NCBI RefSeq assembly: GCF_003573695.1
Contig: NC_039362.1
Span: 199,693,215-199,757,214, forward strand
DNA length: 64,000 bases
Reading direction: 5' to 3'
Source of the DNA: Papaver somniferum
Lineage: Eukaryota > Streptophyta > Magnoliopsida > Ranunculales > Papaveraceae
Positions 23,758-37,550 of the stretch are shown here, in pieces. The position numbers and the translations under genes were made by a program. Under the pieces are notes generated by a model. That model was not told the origin of the DNA, searched no databases, and saw only the letters and a program-made list of their open reading frames with translations. Position 1 is the first letter of the stretch; every line of letters starts with the position of its first letter.

Positions 23758-26700
23758 ATGGGGATCGATTCTTCTTCTTTTAGTTCAATTAGTAATCGGT
23801 ACGAGGGTAGATTTGTTCGTCATTGGGATTATAATAACAGTTTGATAATTTATGACAAAAAGAGTGATGACAGTCGAAACGCACAGTCACAAGCAGCAAC
23901 CACTGATCAAAAAGAGGTACAATTGCAACATGATCTCGAAGAAGAAGAACCAGTTCCATACGTTGTTCTAGTTCAAGGACCTCCCAAGGTATTATTATTT
24001 TCTTTGCTTTTAATCTAAATTGAGGTTTATGTTTTGTTTATAATTTTGTCGATTATCTTATTTCTAATCAATTAGGAGATTATGACCCTTTTTAATACAC
24101 GATTGTAGGTTGGGAAATCCATGCTGATTAAATCTCTAGTGAAGTTTTTCACTATGCACCATCTAGATAACGTTCGAGGCCCTATTACTGTGGTATCAGG
24201 TACTTGTTGTTTGCATTATGTGGTCTTAGTTGTTCTAAACCCTTCATGCCCATGTGATAATCTTGTTTTGTTGTATTTTTGATAGGTAAGCATAGGCGGC
24301 TGCAGTTTGTGGAGTGCCCAAATGATGTTAATGGCATGATAGATGCTGCAAAATACGCTGATTTGGTGTTATTTTGTATTGATGCAAGTTATGGGTTTGA
24401 AATGGTAAGTGACAATAGAAAGTTTGTGTTGATTTTGTTTTAATTAGTACAAGAATGACTGTTCTGATTCCTGCCTTACTGGATTTACAGTTTATACCAG
24501 AAACATGTTTCATGCACATGATTAATTGTGAAAAAGCTTTCTAATGTGCCATCATGAACTTTCTTGTACAACCTTTTGAATTTATTCCAATGACACTGCC
24601 CTGGGCTTTTCTTTGACTAGGGGAAAATCATTACCAAGTTTAGAGTGTCTCTATTCCTCACATGTATAACAACGATATGGGTATGAGTATTAGTACTGGT
24701 TCTTCGACGATATCAGAGGCCAAGTGTGCATACATCATCCACTAAGTTAGACATACATAACCACTACACATGAGTTACATTTTGATCAAATAAGCATGAC
24801 ACGCTATACTTTGAAAAAATAAACAATCATGTGTCTTCTTCTTCTCGTTCATTCCCGCTTCTTTTATCATTTCATGCTTTATAGAAAAAGTTGCAGAAAT
24901 GTTAAAATTTTATGCTGCTGTGTTGGGAACGAGTACCAGAGTAGAGTTCATACGTGTCCCTACGGGGTAATTCTTTTAACAGCAAAATGTAGTCCACTCG
25001 TCGTTACACAGCTTCTCACATATCTATTATGATATATGATGTTCACCCGTAATTTTCCTCTTCTTTTAATGTATAGCGGCATGATACAACTGCACTGCGT
25101 CGACAATTATTCACCGATACATGAAACAAGGCGAATTGGAATTTGTGATTGTATTTGTATGCCTGCTGTGTGATGCCTAAGAACAAGTCACAGACTCTCA
25201 GTCTCTGTTCATTTTCAAAAGAATGCAGATAAAATATTTTAGTTATTATGTCTTCAAAGATGTTCATTTTGAAAATATGGTGGTTTTGAGGCCTTTCTTT
25301 CTTCTTGCAAAATGCCTTTATTGATTTCAGGAAACATTTGAGTTCTTTAACCTTCTACAAGTTCACGGCTTTCCAAATGTTATTGGTGTCCTCTCACATC
25401 TTGATAAGATCAAATGTGATGGACAACTAAAGGTAACCAAGCAGCGCCTCAGTCGTCAGTTCCGGAACGAAATATACGGCGGAGCAGAACTATTCTACTT
25501 ATCACGTCTTGACAATGGAATGTAAGTTTTTGTTTAGATTACTAGGGTCATATGATTCATGCATTTAATGTATATTTGTTGCTAATTTTTAATTTAATGG
25601 ACTTATTAGTAGAAAAAAATCTGCAAGTCTCAATTAAGGATTGCCGCTTATCCATTGTTGTTTCTTATTCGTTTATAATTAACAGGTACATGGACGATGA
25701 AATTCACAATCTAGCAATGTTCATATCAGTTATGAAATTCAATCCTTTGTCCTGGCAAACTGCACATCCTTATGTGCTAGTCGATCATTTTGAAGATGTT
25801 ACTTCTCCGGAAAGAGTGCAGATTGACAATAAATGTGATAGAAACATAGTTATGTACGGTTATCTCCGAGGCAGTAATTTTAAGAGAGGAACTAAGGTAC
25901 TTTCTCTAGCTAGGTTGTTTTGACTCTCTCTCTCTCTCTCTCTCACTCTCTCTGAATACTTGGTATCTTTTATTGGTGCACGTCAAACGTGCTTTGATTC
26001 TATTAGTTTCAGAACTCTAGACTTCTAGGAACATATTCTTGTTTGGCCACCTTGTGAAATATCATACTGTATTATGTTTGATTTGGTTGTCGATTTTCTT
26101 AATAAGAGCATATCAAAGAACGAGAATTGTTGTGTTATGAGCCCCATATAAAAGATCTAGACTTACAATAATGTTGTTAAAAGTCTGTGGGCATCCAACT
26201 CAAATCCTATAGGCAATGAGTGGAATGGCCCTTCCATATTGTAGCTGTTGTTTATTTTGGGGATCTAAGCAATGTTGTACTATTACCCTTCATAAATGTA
26301 GCTTAAAGAAAATTCGATGTTGAGCCCACTTGGAGTCATGCCCCGTAGATGTTAATTGAATAATTTTCATATCCCGAAGGCCTTTTAGGAGTCTTATACT
26401 ATATGAAAAAAGGAATTTTTGCGTTATTCGTTGTTGCAAACATATGCTTGCTTTTATGAGCAGTAAACACAGTAAATTATGCTTTATTAGTTTCCGGCCC
26501 ATTGTTCTGTATATCCAACATATTGTTTTCACTTTTTCTTCCACTACTGTAAGTACTGATTTAAGGTGTATAATACCAGGTGCATATTGCTGGTGCTGGT
26601 GATTTTCCTGTATATGGTATTACAAGCTTAGCTGATCCCTGCTCTTTACCAATTGCTGCCAAAATGAAGGGAGTGAATGACAAGGAAAGACTCTTTTATG

Positions 26701-29181
26701 CACCAATGTCTGGTCTTTGGGGTCTTCTCTATGACAAGGATGCAGAATATGTAGATGAACGCAACGATAATGATGAGGTAACCCGATCGGAGATTGAGGG
26801 TTTCAGAGCAGGAACTTATTTAAAGTTGGAGGTTCATGATGTCCCTTTTGAGATGACTAAAAATATTGATCCCAATTGCCCTATTCTCGTCGGAGGTATC
26901 AGTCTCGAAGATGAGAATGTTGGATATATGCAGGTATCACACTAACTTTTGAATGTATTGTCGTTAGGCAATTGTCAGTCCGCATCATAGCACTCTTCCA
27001 CTTTCTAGGATGTGTGCTAGGATGCATATTCAGAATTTTTTAACTAGTACGTCCATGACTTGTGAAAATGTCAACTCAATCTCCTCTGGAGGTTTCTTCT
27101 TCTTCCAAGCCTTTAGTCCCAAACAAATTGGGGTAGGCTGGAAAGGGGAGACGTCCGAAACAGTCACCCATAGGTACTGCTCCCGCCCTTTCTTAAGGGA
27201 ATGGCTTGTTTTCAACCAAACAAAGATACACGAGGAGTTCCCAAGCACCCATCTTGGTACTGCTCTTGCCTTCTATTGGTGTATCGCTGGCTCGCCAAGC
27301 TGACCACGACCCTATTCTCGTAGGGGAATGTCTGGGGTTTTACTGTGGGCTCGCGCCCAACATGGACATTCCTCCTTTATCCTGGCTTACGACAGGCTGT
27401 GCCAAAAAACTACACAGGCGGAGTTAGTCTCATTCCGAGGTTGAATCGATTTAATATATTAATGTATGTGAACCAAAAACTAGAACCTAAAACTTGAGTA
27501 ATAACCCTTATGTGAAGGATCATGAAAATGAGGGATACCCAGATTTTTAGTTCTCTCTTTATTTTATTTTATTTTATTTTATTTTTAATACGAAACCTCT
27601 CAAAGAAAGTGTATGCTTCGATTTTTGAATATGTTTTTCTTGTACTTTTAGGCGAGGCTTAAGCGACATAGCTGGCATAGGAAATTATTGAAGACAAGAG
27701 ACCCAATCATTGTTTCAGCTGGTTGGAGACGTTACCAGACCAGACCCATTTATGCCCAGGAAGACGGTGGCAATCGTTTGCATCGAATAGATTCCACTCC
27801 CGAGCACACAGATTGTCTTGCAATGTTTTGGGGTCCTCTTGCACCTCTAGATACTGGTTTTGTTGCTGTACACAATCTGGCAGGCAATAAGGTCTGATGT
27901 ATTCTACTTGAACTTTTGACTTATCATCACTATGGTATTTCAGTACTTGATTAATTGCAATTGCAACATAGAGGGGTATTCGTCTATATAAGATGAAATA
28001 AATGTGCGTGTAAGTTCGTACCGTGTATCCTTGATTTCCTGCGAGTACCTGGCGAAAACTAAGAAAAAAACTAATTACTGTACTCCCTGAGACTTGTCTT
28101 GTTCAGATGGTATCTTACATTTCATGAATACATCACTGCGCCTAATACTCACATTTTATGCCCGTCATCTGCTGTTTTTCGGTTAATGTAGCAAGTGTAA
28201 TACATTTTTCTTTCTTCTGTAGAAGAGGCTATCCCTTAATTTTCTAAATGTAAGGATGTGAGAATGGGATGCTACACCACTGTTGTTGATTTGCTTGTAT
28301 GTTTGAGTTCTATTTTGTTTATTGATCGACTTGTATTTGATTCCCCAGGCTGCATTTCGGATTTCAGCAATGGGTGTCATACTTGACTTTACCCAGGCTG
28401 CAGAGATAGTTGCAAAGATTTTGAAGAAGTGCAATCAAGTTGGGACTCCTCTCCAGACCTTCAAGAAAACTGCTCCCATCAAAGACATGTTTACGTCAGA
28501 TCTTGAAATTGATTGGTTTAAAGATGCAGCAATTCAGACTGCAAGAGTTCGGGGGAACGTTGAAAAGGTATTGTTGCCTTGTGCCAAAACTAATTTCGGC
28601 GGGCTGTGTTTGCTCTTTCGTATTTTTATTTATGTGCTTTATCGGGTGTCTGGACTCTGGATTCTACAACAACAGCTTGTGATCCATTTGCTTTTGTGAT
28701 GCTGTAGTGTATGGATGAACAAATTTTCTGTGACCGTTCTTATGGGAAGTTAAATTGTTGGATCCTTTCCATGTGGTCCACAACTAACTCGTGTGTTTCC
28801 AGACCTTCATTAGTTTTCTATAAAGTCGGCAAGATTTGTTCTCCCAGTGAATGACCAAGTTGCACACACGTTGGTGTTGAAATCTTTTGTTGTGTTAGGG
28901 GATATAGCATTTCTGTGAAGCTTGTTTCTTTGGTTTACCAATTGTGTTTGATTGGGCAGGCTGCTAAAAAGAAGCTCGTTAGTGAACTTATAAGGAAGGG
29001 AGATCAACGTAGAGAAGGGATTGCTAGTTGCTCATTTCAGCATAAAATTTCTCTTTGCGATAAAGTTTTCATGCGCGTGTGGAAACAAGTAAGTGAACTG
29101 AAGGATTCAGGCGACTGTACTGGACAAGGCATGGAATCAGTAGGTGAACTGAAGGATTCTCTCAACAAGGTTATCTCCTAA
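23758..29181 (+). CDS. BMS1-like GTPase, copy 1 (3' exons lost)
   Basis: BMS1 is a nucleolar GTPase for 40S ribosomal subunit assembly. Exons: 23758-23988, 24109-24199, 24286-24404, 25331-25521, 25686-25896, 26580-26933, 27652-27891, 28349-28567, 28960-29088; all introns are GT-AG and the phases agree (595 codons). Signatures: P-loop GPPKVGKS split by intron 1, GPITVVSGKHRRLQFVECPN, G4-like SHLDK, YVLVDHFEDVTSPERV, YGYLRGSNFKRGTKVHIAG, GTYLKLEVHDVPFEM, MFWGPLAPLDTG, IKDMFTSDLEI. Full BMS1 proteins exceed 1,000 residues. Here the acidic middle (usually several hundred residues) is missing inside exon 6, after LLYDKDAEYV, and the basic N-terminus is replaced by an unrelated one. The unit junction removed later exons; reading on past exon 9 reaches a stop at 29179-29181 (about 625 residues). 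This is the only copy whose upstream ATG stays in frame. Confidence 0.82.
27090..27430 (-). mobile_element. SINE-like insertion in intron 6, BMS1-like copy 1
   Basis: On the minus strand the segment ends ACCCCAATTTGTTTGGGACT followed by AAAGGCTTGGAAGAAG. This recalls the 3' ends of TS/Au-type plant SINEs (CCCCAACTTGTTTGGGACT then TTG repeats). The motif ACTCCGCCTGTGTAG lies at the other end. I could not place A and B boxes or a target duplication. Equivalent copies lie at about 40787-41127 and 49743-50083. Confidence 0.4.
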
Positions 29182-29238
29182 TCCTGAATTTATGGTTTAA
29201 TTTTTGACTTGCAAGGTTGAAATTTTTCATTTGTCCGC

Positions 29239-32200
29239 CGGTCCCACTAACCATATTAAGGTAGAACCGATCCTTGTGTTTGGTATAACCGTAAACCCAT
29301 GATTAGTATATTGATATTTGATCAATCACATAGTTATTGGGAATCAGATGAACCAGTTCTAAACTTGTTTGGAAGTGTGGTATAATAGGTTCCAAGATTG
29401 TAAATATGAAAAAGGATTTACAAAGAAATAAGATGTCGACATACTTTGAACATGTTCAGTAAATCTTATCTTTTATTGTACAAAGATATTTCTTAATAAC
29501 TCAAGGAGATCCCAAACCGAAATATTGTTGAGAATCTTTTAATTAAGGTTGTTAATTTTATATGCTTTTAATTACCAGCAATTAAAATGCACATCTCTGG
29601 AAAATAAAAATTGGTAATGTGCATTTACTAATTGGAAATTTTCTAGTAGGATTTCAGTTATTTTTCGACAGAGTGTTTCTAGGAATTATGAAAACCGATT
29701 TTGGGAATTTATTGCATATCATGAGAATGTTCGGTTTTGGAAATTACTTGGTGTCCAAGCTTGGTCTTATATACCCAAGTTTTCATTTCGAGCAAACTAT
29801 CTTAAGAGCCAGTAAAACTACCTTGTTGTGTTGTTACTGGTGGAGCCGTCTATTCGGAGAGGAAAGTACCCTAATTAGGCGAAATCTCTTACGACCGCTC
29901 GTTTAAAGACTTCTGTGGGATCAAGAAGCTCTACGAGTACCGTTGGTGGGAAACTAGATAATTGCAGTAATATTAATTTCGATTTGATTTGATTGACTAA
30001 CATGTGTTGAACTTTGGTTGCACCTAGTTTGTTTATTCTTGAGAATCTTCTCTTCTGATATAAGATTCACTTAAACTAGATCGAAGTGTCGACGGGATAT
30101 TTGAAACTGTTTGTAGATATAAAGATGTCTTGTGATAATCCTTTGTTAACAGACTCCGTTCTGTGCGTGATTGATCACAAGAGTTTCAAGTTATGGTGTG
30201 AAGGTGTTTATTGAAGATTTAAGAAGATTTGAAGACAAAGAAGATTTATTATTGGTTTCATAATCTTTGGTGTGCACAAAACTTGATCGGGTGGGATCCA
30301 ATTATAATTGGTTTATCCTTGATAGATTTGATTGATTACTTGCGTATATCGGCATCACTATATAGTATCTTGGTAGATCCTATATTTGATTGCAAAATCT
30401 AAACTCTGTTACTTTGGTAGTTGTTGGATAGATAGATCTAAACCCGACAAAGGATTTTATTGGATTAAACAGAAGAGCTTTCGTCTAACTCATGTCACTG
30501 ATATTGAATATAGTTGTTACCGAACATATTTGTTGTTCCTTTACTATTCGGAATACGAACCAAAGGAATTGTTCGAGTGCGTGCACTTATTGAATGTCGG
30601 AAGTGCAGGGATACTGAAGAAATTAGGTGAACTATAGGTTTAGTTACTTGGTCTCAATTATACTGTGAACACAAAGATCATTGTCATTTGAGTGTTCACA
30701 AATAATGCGCGCAGACCCATGACAATATAGTAAATAGGCTGCGCCTGAGGGGGATGAGTCGGTTATGTTGAATCCTTGACTCAGAGTCCTAAAACTCTTC
30801 CTCGTCTCATCAACTACAATCATTGTTCTTAGCTCGCATAATAAGATGAATAATGGATGAAGTATAAAACGTACGAACATGATGTACCATAAATATCGAA
30901 TCGAATATGTAAAGTATAAATGCATGAATATAGATGAAACGATTAACTTATATGATTCAGCACTCAGATCTCTGTCTGCGGGTTTGGGTTTTTCATTATA
31001 TGTACGATGGTTACAGAAATAGTCGAATGACTTTGAGATCAACATAAGCCTGCGTAACATGAGGAATTTCACTTACTCTCTCTCTCTCTCTCTCTGTCTC
31101 TCTCATATTCTCCTCTCAATATTCTCGGATCCCCCTCTTCACTTGGGAGGGAGGGGTATTTATAGGGTGGTTAAGTGGGGTCCACTTCTGAAGCCCGTTA
31201 TAACCTTATCCTCTTGTGTCTTGTGCCGCTTACGTAGAAGTCTTCGTGTTCTCGGCTCTCTCTGCGTGTTCTGTTTGAATATGCAGTGCTATCTGCGCTT
31301 CCTCCACAGGATGACTGACACGTATGCTGTTTGAGGGTATTTAATGCGGGTAGTTGAGATGTCTGTCCGCGGTAGACAACTGTCCTCTGCCCCTGTCTTG
31401 TCTGCGTCAATCGGACTATCCCCATCCGTAGATCTTAGATCTTTCTGGGGATAGGATAAAGTGACTCTTGGCTGTCCACGTGTGATATCATATCTTGATG
31501 GTCTCAGCCGCATGTCCTCCACGCGTGTCTTTGTGGACACGTGGCAGAAGATGAAATGTGGACCTACAATTTTCCCCTTTTCCTCCTACTGGGAGGTTAG
31601 TCGAAGTGGGAAGAAAAAACGTGTTACTCTCTTCATCTTCTCTTTATTATTTTCTTAGATTTTAGGGCACATTCCCCACTATTTGCAATAACTTCTTCTT
31701 GGGTAGTGGGGAAAAACATGTTACTCTCTTCATCTTCTCTTTATTATTTTCCTAGATTTTAGGGCACGTTCCCCACTATTTGCAATAACTTCTTCTTGGG
31801 TAGTGGGGAGGTTTTATTTCTCTTTGCATATATATATGAGAAGGAATGTGAAAATTCTCTAGTCATAAATTTCATTCCTTCTCTTTCCTCAGAGCTTTTA
31901 TTTTTTTTTTCTCTGCTTTTGTATCCTTGTTATTAATTGCTGATGCTGCTACTGTTGTTCCTCAAAGCTTTCTGCTGCTGCTGTTGTTGTTCCTCGAAGC
32001 TTTCTGCTGCTGTTGTTATTGTTCCTCGAAGCTTTCTACTGCTGCTCTTGTTCGTCGAGGCTTTCTGCTGCTGCTGTTGTTCGTCGAGGCTTTCTTCCTG
32101 ATTTTTCGTTTATAGGTAAGTGGTTTTACTGTGTTTGATTATCTTTTGATGAAAAATATATTCGTTTTCTGTTGTTGCTTATATGTGTTTGTGATGAAGA

Positions 32201-32425
32201 ATATATATATATATGTGTGTATGATTGCCCCTATTTGTTATTACAAACAGTAATGATTTCTTCCTTCGTGTATGCTTGCCCCTATTTGTTATTTCCCCTT
32301 TTCATTTAGGGTTTGTTCTTATTTTCCATCTGGTTCATGATTATGAAGAACTGGATGAAATTGAGTTTTTTGATTTTCGTTTTGTCTTCGCGGAAATCTG
32401 AAACTTGTTTGTGTACTACGCAGAC
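29239..32425 (+). mobile_element. Transposon-derived 5' region, unit 2
   Basis: Near-identical copy of 15541-18724 with the same tandem 98-bp pair (about 31620-31810), CT run (about 31075-31100), TATA box and CTG/TTG minisatellite (about 31940-32098). There are few differences, for example an extra T at about 29525. No coding potential is recognised. Confidence 0.6.
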
Positions 32426-35396
32426 ATGGTTGACAGTCCGCGGGTTTCTTATCAAACTCCACCACCGAGTCCGCGTAGATCTCCTCCGCGTAGAGATCCT
32501 GATGTTTCTCCGCCTGGTGGAGGCGTCTAAGTCTTCCCAAGGTGATGCACGGGTTCATAGGGTTTCGTCTTCTTCTGGTCAGAGGTACTCATCTTCTAAG
32601 AAGGGTGAGTCGCAGAGAGGGAATACACAGAAAGGGGACCGGCCAAAAGAAGCTCCTGGTTCCCGGTATGCTATTTCTCGTCCCTTTGTTAATACGCGTG
32701 ATGATCCCAAGAAAACGCGGGATGTACCGCCTCTTCGGTTAGTGGCGCCTCCTTCCGCGTCTCAGCAACATCCTCTACCTCCCCCTCCAGTGTCTCAACC
32801 CAAGGGGAGGTCTTCGAAAGAAGTGGTTTCGAAGACTGATGCATCTAAGGTTCCTCCTAGAGAAAAGCTTTCGATAGAAATCCTTCGAAGGGTTATGCGC
32901 CTGATCCCGCGGAGGAGGAAGATATTTCTCAGGAAATACGCAGCGTCGTTGTTGGGGAGAAGAAAGTGACCTTCAAACATATTGATCTGGAGGTTTTTAA
33001 GGAAAAGCATGGTCTTCAGCTATTCGATGATATCGACGTATAAGTTTGATGAATTTCATCTGCTGACCACGGTGGGGGCCTTTGAAGCGGGTCTTATGTT
33101 GCCTTTGTACAAGTCTGGGGATTCCTTTTATTATGATGTGCTGGCTGGTCGAGAGGGCTCTTCGAAGAACACTCACTGTCGCTCTATTTCCCAACTTCAT
33201 GGGAATTATCTTCGTGCACTGAGGGAGTGTTATATTCGGAGCAAAGGAGAGACAATGATGACCCTTTATGTTCCCAAACCTGAAGAAAGGGAGTGGTATA
33301 CACTTGAGAATTTTAACAAGTCTTTTGGTGACTATGTTAACAGTAGGAATCGTAAACCGTGGAGTGTGAGTCTTCGTAATATTTCCGCTCCGCTTGGTGA
33401 GATCCGTCTTCTAAGTGATGTAAGTGGTGCTAAGGTGAAGTACGTCCCGGGTACAGAGAATTATACTAACAAATTGATGTTTCCTACTCGTGAGCGGATC
33501 AAGCGTGATCATGACTATGAGTGGCACGCGACTGTTATTGAGGTTGTTGGTCCCTGGGCTTGGGGGTGGGTTCCAGGTCCGCAAGGATGGCATCCTACCG
33601 CAGATAGCCAGATACGTGAGGCTCCTCCTGCTCGTTATGGGAATTTCCGTCCTTGGCATTTGAATTTTGAGGGCATGAATTTCCAATATGCCCTCGATGT
33701 TGTTGACGGAGGTGACGAAGAGAGTTCCGATACTGATCTTCAGACGAAAAATACTGCGGTTGTCAAGGTAAGATTTCCATATGCCTTGTCCTTCTTTAGT
33801 TGAGGAAATTTTAATTCTTTTCAAAGCCAGGGATTTTTATTCTTATATGCCTTGTCTTTTTAGGCGACGAAGAAGAGGAGGATAAATCCCAAGCAGTCCA
33901 CCACCGCAACAATCGAGGAGGCGGAGGTTCGTGAAGAAGTTAACAGTCCTGTGACTGAGCTTGGAGGGGATGAAGATATGTCTGATAGGGAGGAGCGTAC
34001 TAATACATCCCCTCCAGGTCATGATGATGAAGAATTTGTTGAAGGGAATACTACCGCTGGTGGCAGCGGTATTGGTGGTGAAATTAATCCCGCAGGTAGC
34101 CATGTGCTGGTGCCGAAGATAATCCCACGGGTTACAGCGATGCTGGTGATGATAACATTGCTCTTGGTGATAAGGGTGTTGGTGGTGAAATTCCCGCTGC
34201 GTCCCAGGAGTTTTCCTTTGGCCGGATTTACTCTGCGGGGGATGGTTTTGATATAAACGCTGCCCTGGGACTGGCTTCTGAGTTCAACCTACTTTCCCCA
34301 AACGATGATTGGGATGTGCTTGGTAACTCTAGCAAGTCGGATGGAAAGGGAAAGGGAGTCGTGAATGCTAGTGATATTCCAGAGGGGTGTGGTGCTAGAT
34401 ATCTTCCAGATTTGGATGCGGGAGTAGCCTCGAACTCTTCGGGCGCTAAGTTCACAGACATGGGTGGGGCCTCGGTTGGGTCTTCTGGAGATGATTTTCC
34501 TCATTCATTGATCCTTGAGGGTGAATGAAGCCATCTTAGCTTGGTTCAAAAAGAAGAATTTGATGTTCGTACCCAATCCAGCTCCTGTGGTAGAGGGTGA
34601 GAAGAAATCTGATGCCTATACCCGTAAGATGATGCAATTGTCTCCCGAGGACCAAGTCGCCGAAGCGTGGGATAAGAATCTTCGGGCCTTGGAGGCTGCT
34701 CTAGTGATCGACGCTCCCTCGACTGTTGCTGACATGATGGCCTTGGCTGATGGGTATCAGTATGGATATCCCAGCAGCGGATGTTAGAAGTGAGTTTTCT
34801 TATCATTTTGCCTTGTATCGATATTTAGCAATTTTAGAGTCTGGGTGTTCTAATTTCTGATTCGCAGATGATGAGGAGTGAGAATTGCAACCACATGTTA
34901 TACCAGTTTTTTAAGGCCAAATCCCTCAAGTTGGAAGCTAAGCTTCGTCTTCGGGAAGAGGAGTTTACCGCGGCTGAGGCTGTTATCTCTGTTAAGGATA
35001 GGGAGATAGGTGAGTTGAAGAGTCTCCTCAAGGCTAAGGAGAAACAAGGCAAGGAGGAGGAGAAGATTCGCTTGGAACTTGCTATGGCTCGTAGTGAGTT
35101 GGAAGAGGCTAAGAAGAATTCTTCGGATGTTACAGGTTCGATTATCTGTTTTCTCTTCCTTGCTGTTGTCCTTTACTGTAATTAGTGTTCTGTCTGAGTC
35201 CCCCCCCACCCTATCTTCAGTGGGTGGAGTTCCCGAGTTAGTATGGCTTCGGAATGAGCGGCAACGTCAAAAATCTCGCATCTCAGAATTGGTAGAGAAG
35301 ATAAAGAGCGAGGCTGATAAGTGGAATGCTCGTGCCGATGAACATAATGCTCTGGCAGAGGAGTGTCCACTTTCAACCACTCATTCATTCCAATGA
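32426..35396 (+). pseudogene. Transposon gag-like / coiled-coil gene, unit 2 (broken)
   Basis: Same exon layout as unit 1: start at 32426, donor after about 33767, then parts near 33864-34789, 34868-35135 and 35221-35396. It shares the unit 1 lesions (one base lost near 34100, one near 34770). It adds its own: two bases lost at about 32523 (GGAGGCGTC against GGAGGTTCGTC) and one base gained at about 34523 (GGGTGAATGAAG). The shared lesions show that units 1 and 2 descend from one already damaged copy. Confidence 0.65.
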
Positions 35397-35873
35397 GTGT
35401 ATGAGTGATTTGATCGAGTATTATGTTTACAGGATTCATGCTTCTGGAATTAATCTTGATTCAATTTTTCAGTCATTTAATCGGAAACACCAATATCAAT
35501 TTCTTCTGAATTGAGACTTCTCTAGCAAATGATTAGAAAAGCGATGACAAAGAAAGAAATCGTACAATTTTTTTCACGTGGGTCATGGGCAACCCGGATT
35601 ACCCAGATAATTACAAAATAATCTCGTCCGTTTAGACATCAGGATCCAACGACCACCGTCACCCCGTGAGACTCTGTGAGATAAAGCCCTGTCACCCGAA
35701 CGCGCCCCATTCATAATTAACTAACTCTTTAAAAGTAACTTATTGAAACCAATTTAGATGAGAGTCTCATTTGAAGATGAGTTTTTTAACTTCTTTGATG
35801 ATGTTGATCATATATGGTACACCACGTCTTCTCTTCGTTGTCAATGTGTTGTTACTTTCAAACAAAATCACTT

Positions 35874-35980
35874 AAACAATTGCAAATAGAAGCAAAGATC
35901 AAATTGAAAAGATGAAAGTATCACTTTTTGCAAGCAGGGGAGTAAAACATTCAATTTGGTCTTTCCATTTGCAATTGCTT
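35874..35980. repeat. Foldback hairpin, unit 2
   Basis: Same inverted repeat as at 22174-22280, with one arm substitution (AAACAATTGC for AAGCAATTGC). Confidence 0.55.
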
Positions 35981-36379
35981 GCTTCCTATTGAACACCATT
36001 TATCCAATCTTTGATTTTCTAGACAAAAATGTTGATTTAACAGAAATTATGAATTATTTAGTATTATTTAAATAATTTAGGCCACTTTCCTCGTGTCCAA
36101 TCTACACTGTTATACAAATCCATGAGATTTAACTCTTAGCGCATGTTTAACAAAAGCCTTTAAGAATTATCCCAAAACATGTACTGTAAACCATAAGAAA
36201 CCCCCATTTCCAAAGCATCACCAATACGCTCCTATGCTGCTATCAAAAATTAATCCCAATTCCCAAGAAACCTAAAACATCAAAATCTAAAATTGCATTG
36301 ACACCACATAACCCCCAATCACATAAAGTGCGTGATAGACCCAAAAAATATTTGAAAACCACACTATAGATATCAACTA

Positions 36380-36693
36380 TTTCCTCCGTTACTTTTTAAT
36401 AGGCCAGTTTCTTTTTTTTTTGAGAAAATTAAGGAAATTAAGAGAACTAATTATTGAAAGTGGTCCTCTAGACACTTGTCAATAAAAGAAGTAAAGTGAA
36501 ATGGTCTCCATGACACTTGTCAGACAAAGAAATAAATGAAATGGTCCACATAACACTTGTCATCAAAAGAAGTTAAAAGAAAAGTGGTCCCAAAAAATTA
36601 AAGTAAAATTTGAGTTTCCCAATTAGAAAATTGGCATATTTTTTTGAAATATTTATTTATAAAAACTGGCCTATTAAAAAATAACGGAGGGAA
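36380..36693. mobile_element. Stowaway-type MITE, unit 2
   Basis: 314-bp copy of the 22680-22992 MITE at the same relative site, again flanked by TA. It differs mainly by one extra T in the internal T run. It arrived with the segmental duplication, not by a new insertion. Confidence 0.85.
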
Positions 36694-36885
36694 TATTAAG
36701 TCAGTTAGACATCCCTAAGACAAAAACAATAAGAGGTGTATCCAAATACCTTATGGTTTCCCAAGTTCTTCTAGTGTTGGCTTCTTTAAGGCTTCTTTGG
36801 ACATTTTCGAACTAATTCGCAAGTGGATTGGTCTCCCCGTAACAGTGCCATCACATGTGAACAAAAAATGGGACACATCAAATTT

Positions 36886-37329
36886 ACATTGACGACTTTC
36901 TAGAGTCGTTGGGTATACATCCCTCGACATGGACGACTCTTTCTCTATGTTGTGACATACATCCAATTCATGTGAGAATTTAAGATAATCTTACCATCAA
37001 CACAATCATCTTTGTTGCTTGAACTTTCCCCAACATCACTTCTAAAAATCCTAAATTTCCTCTAAAACCTCCTCTTCTTCTTCTCAACTCGAACAACAAC
37101 AAATAAAAAAAAATTGATTCTAAAATCTGAGTTTAATCTAACATAATCTAACCACACTAATTAACTTAACTTAACTTAATTAAATTTTAATACTAATCAT
37201 TCAGGGACAGTTTAGCCATTTAAAAATATTTTGGTTAAGGGGTGACTCAATTTGAGTTTTAATGACCTTTTTTTGTCCTCTAGTGGGAGGCCCCTAATTG
37301 TTTTTTGGGGGCCCCAATTATACTAGGTT
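36886..37329. mobile_element. Mutator-like element fragment, unit 2
   Basis: Duplicate of 23185-23628, ending about 130 bases upstream of the first ATG (37459) of BMS1-like copy 2. Confidence 0.5.
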
Positions 37330-37550
37330 ATTAAAGTAGGGCACCGCATTATCAGTTCTCACTTCCTTCAGTCTCAACCACGGGGGCACAGATTCCACCG
37401 AGTTAAAATAGAAAAACCTCTGGGCAAATTAGTTCTGCTGGTGTAATCTAGGGTTGAGATGGGGATCGATTCTTCTTCTTTTAGTTCAATTAGTAATCGG
37501 TACGAGGGTAGATTTGTTCGTCTGGGATTATAATAACAGTTTGATAATTT

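Larger units (their letters stand above)
15541..29238 (+). repeat. Tandem segmental duplication, unit 1
   Basis: This 13.7-kb stretch is repeated almost base for base from 29239. Contents in order: transposon-derived 5' region, gag-like pseudogene, hairpin, Stowaway MITE, Mutator-like terminus, BMS1-like copy 1. It ends within intron 9 of that gene. The junction at 29238/29239 shows at most one base of shared sequence. Confidence 0.95.
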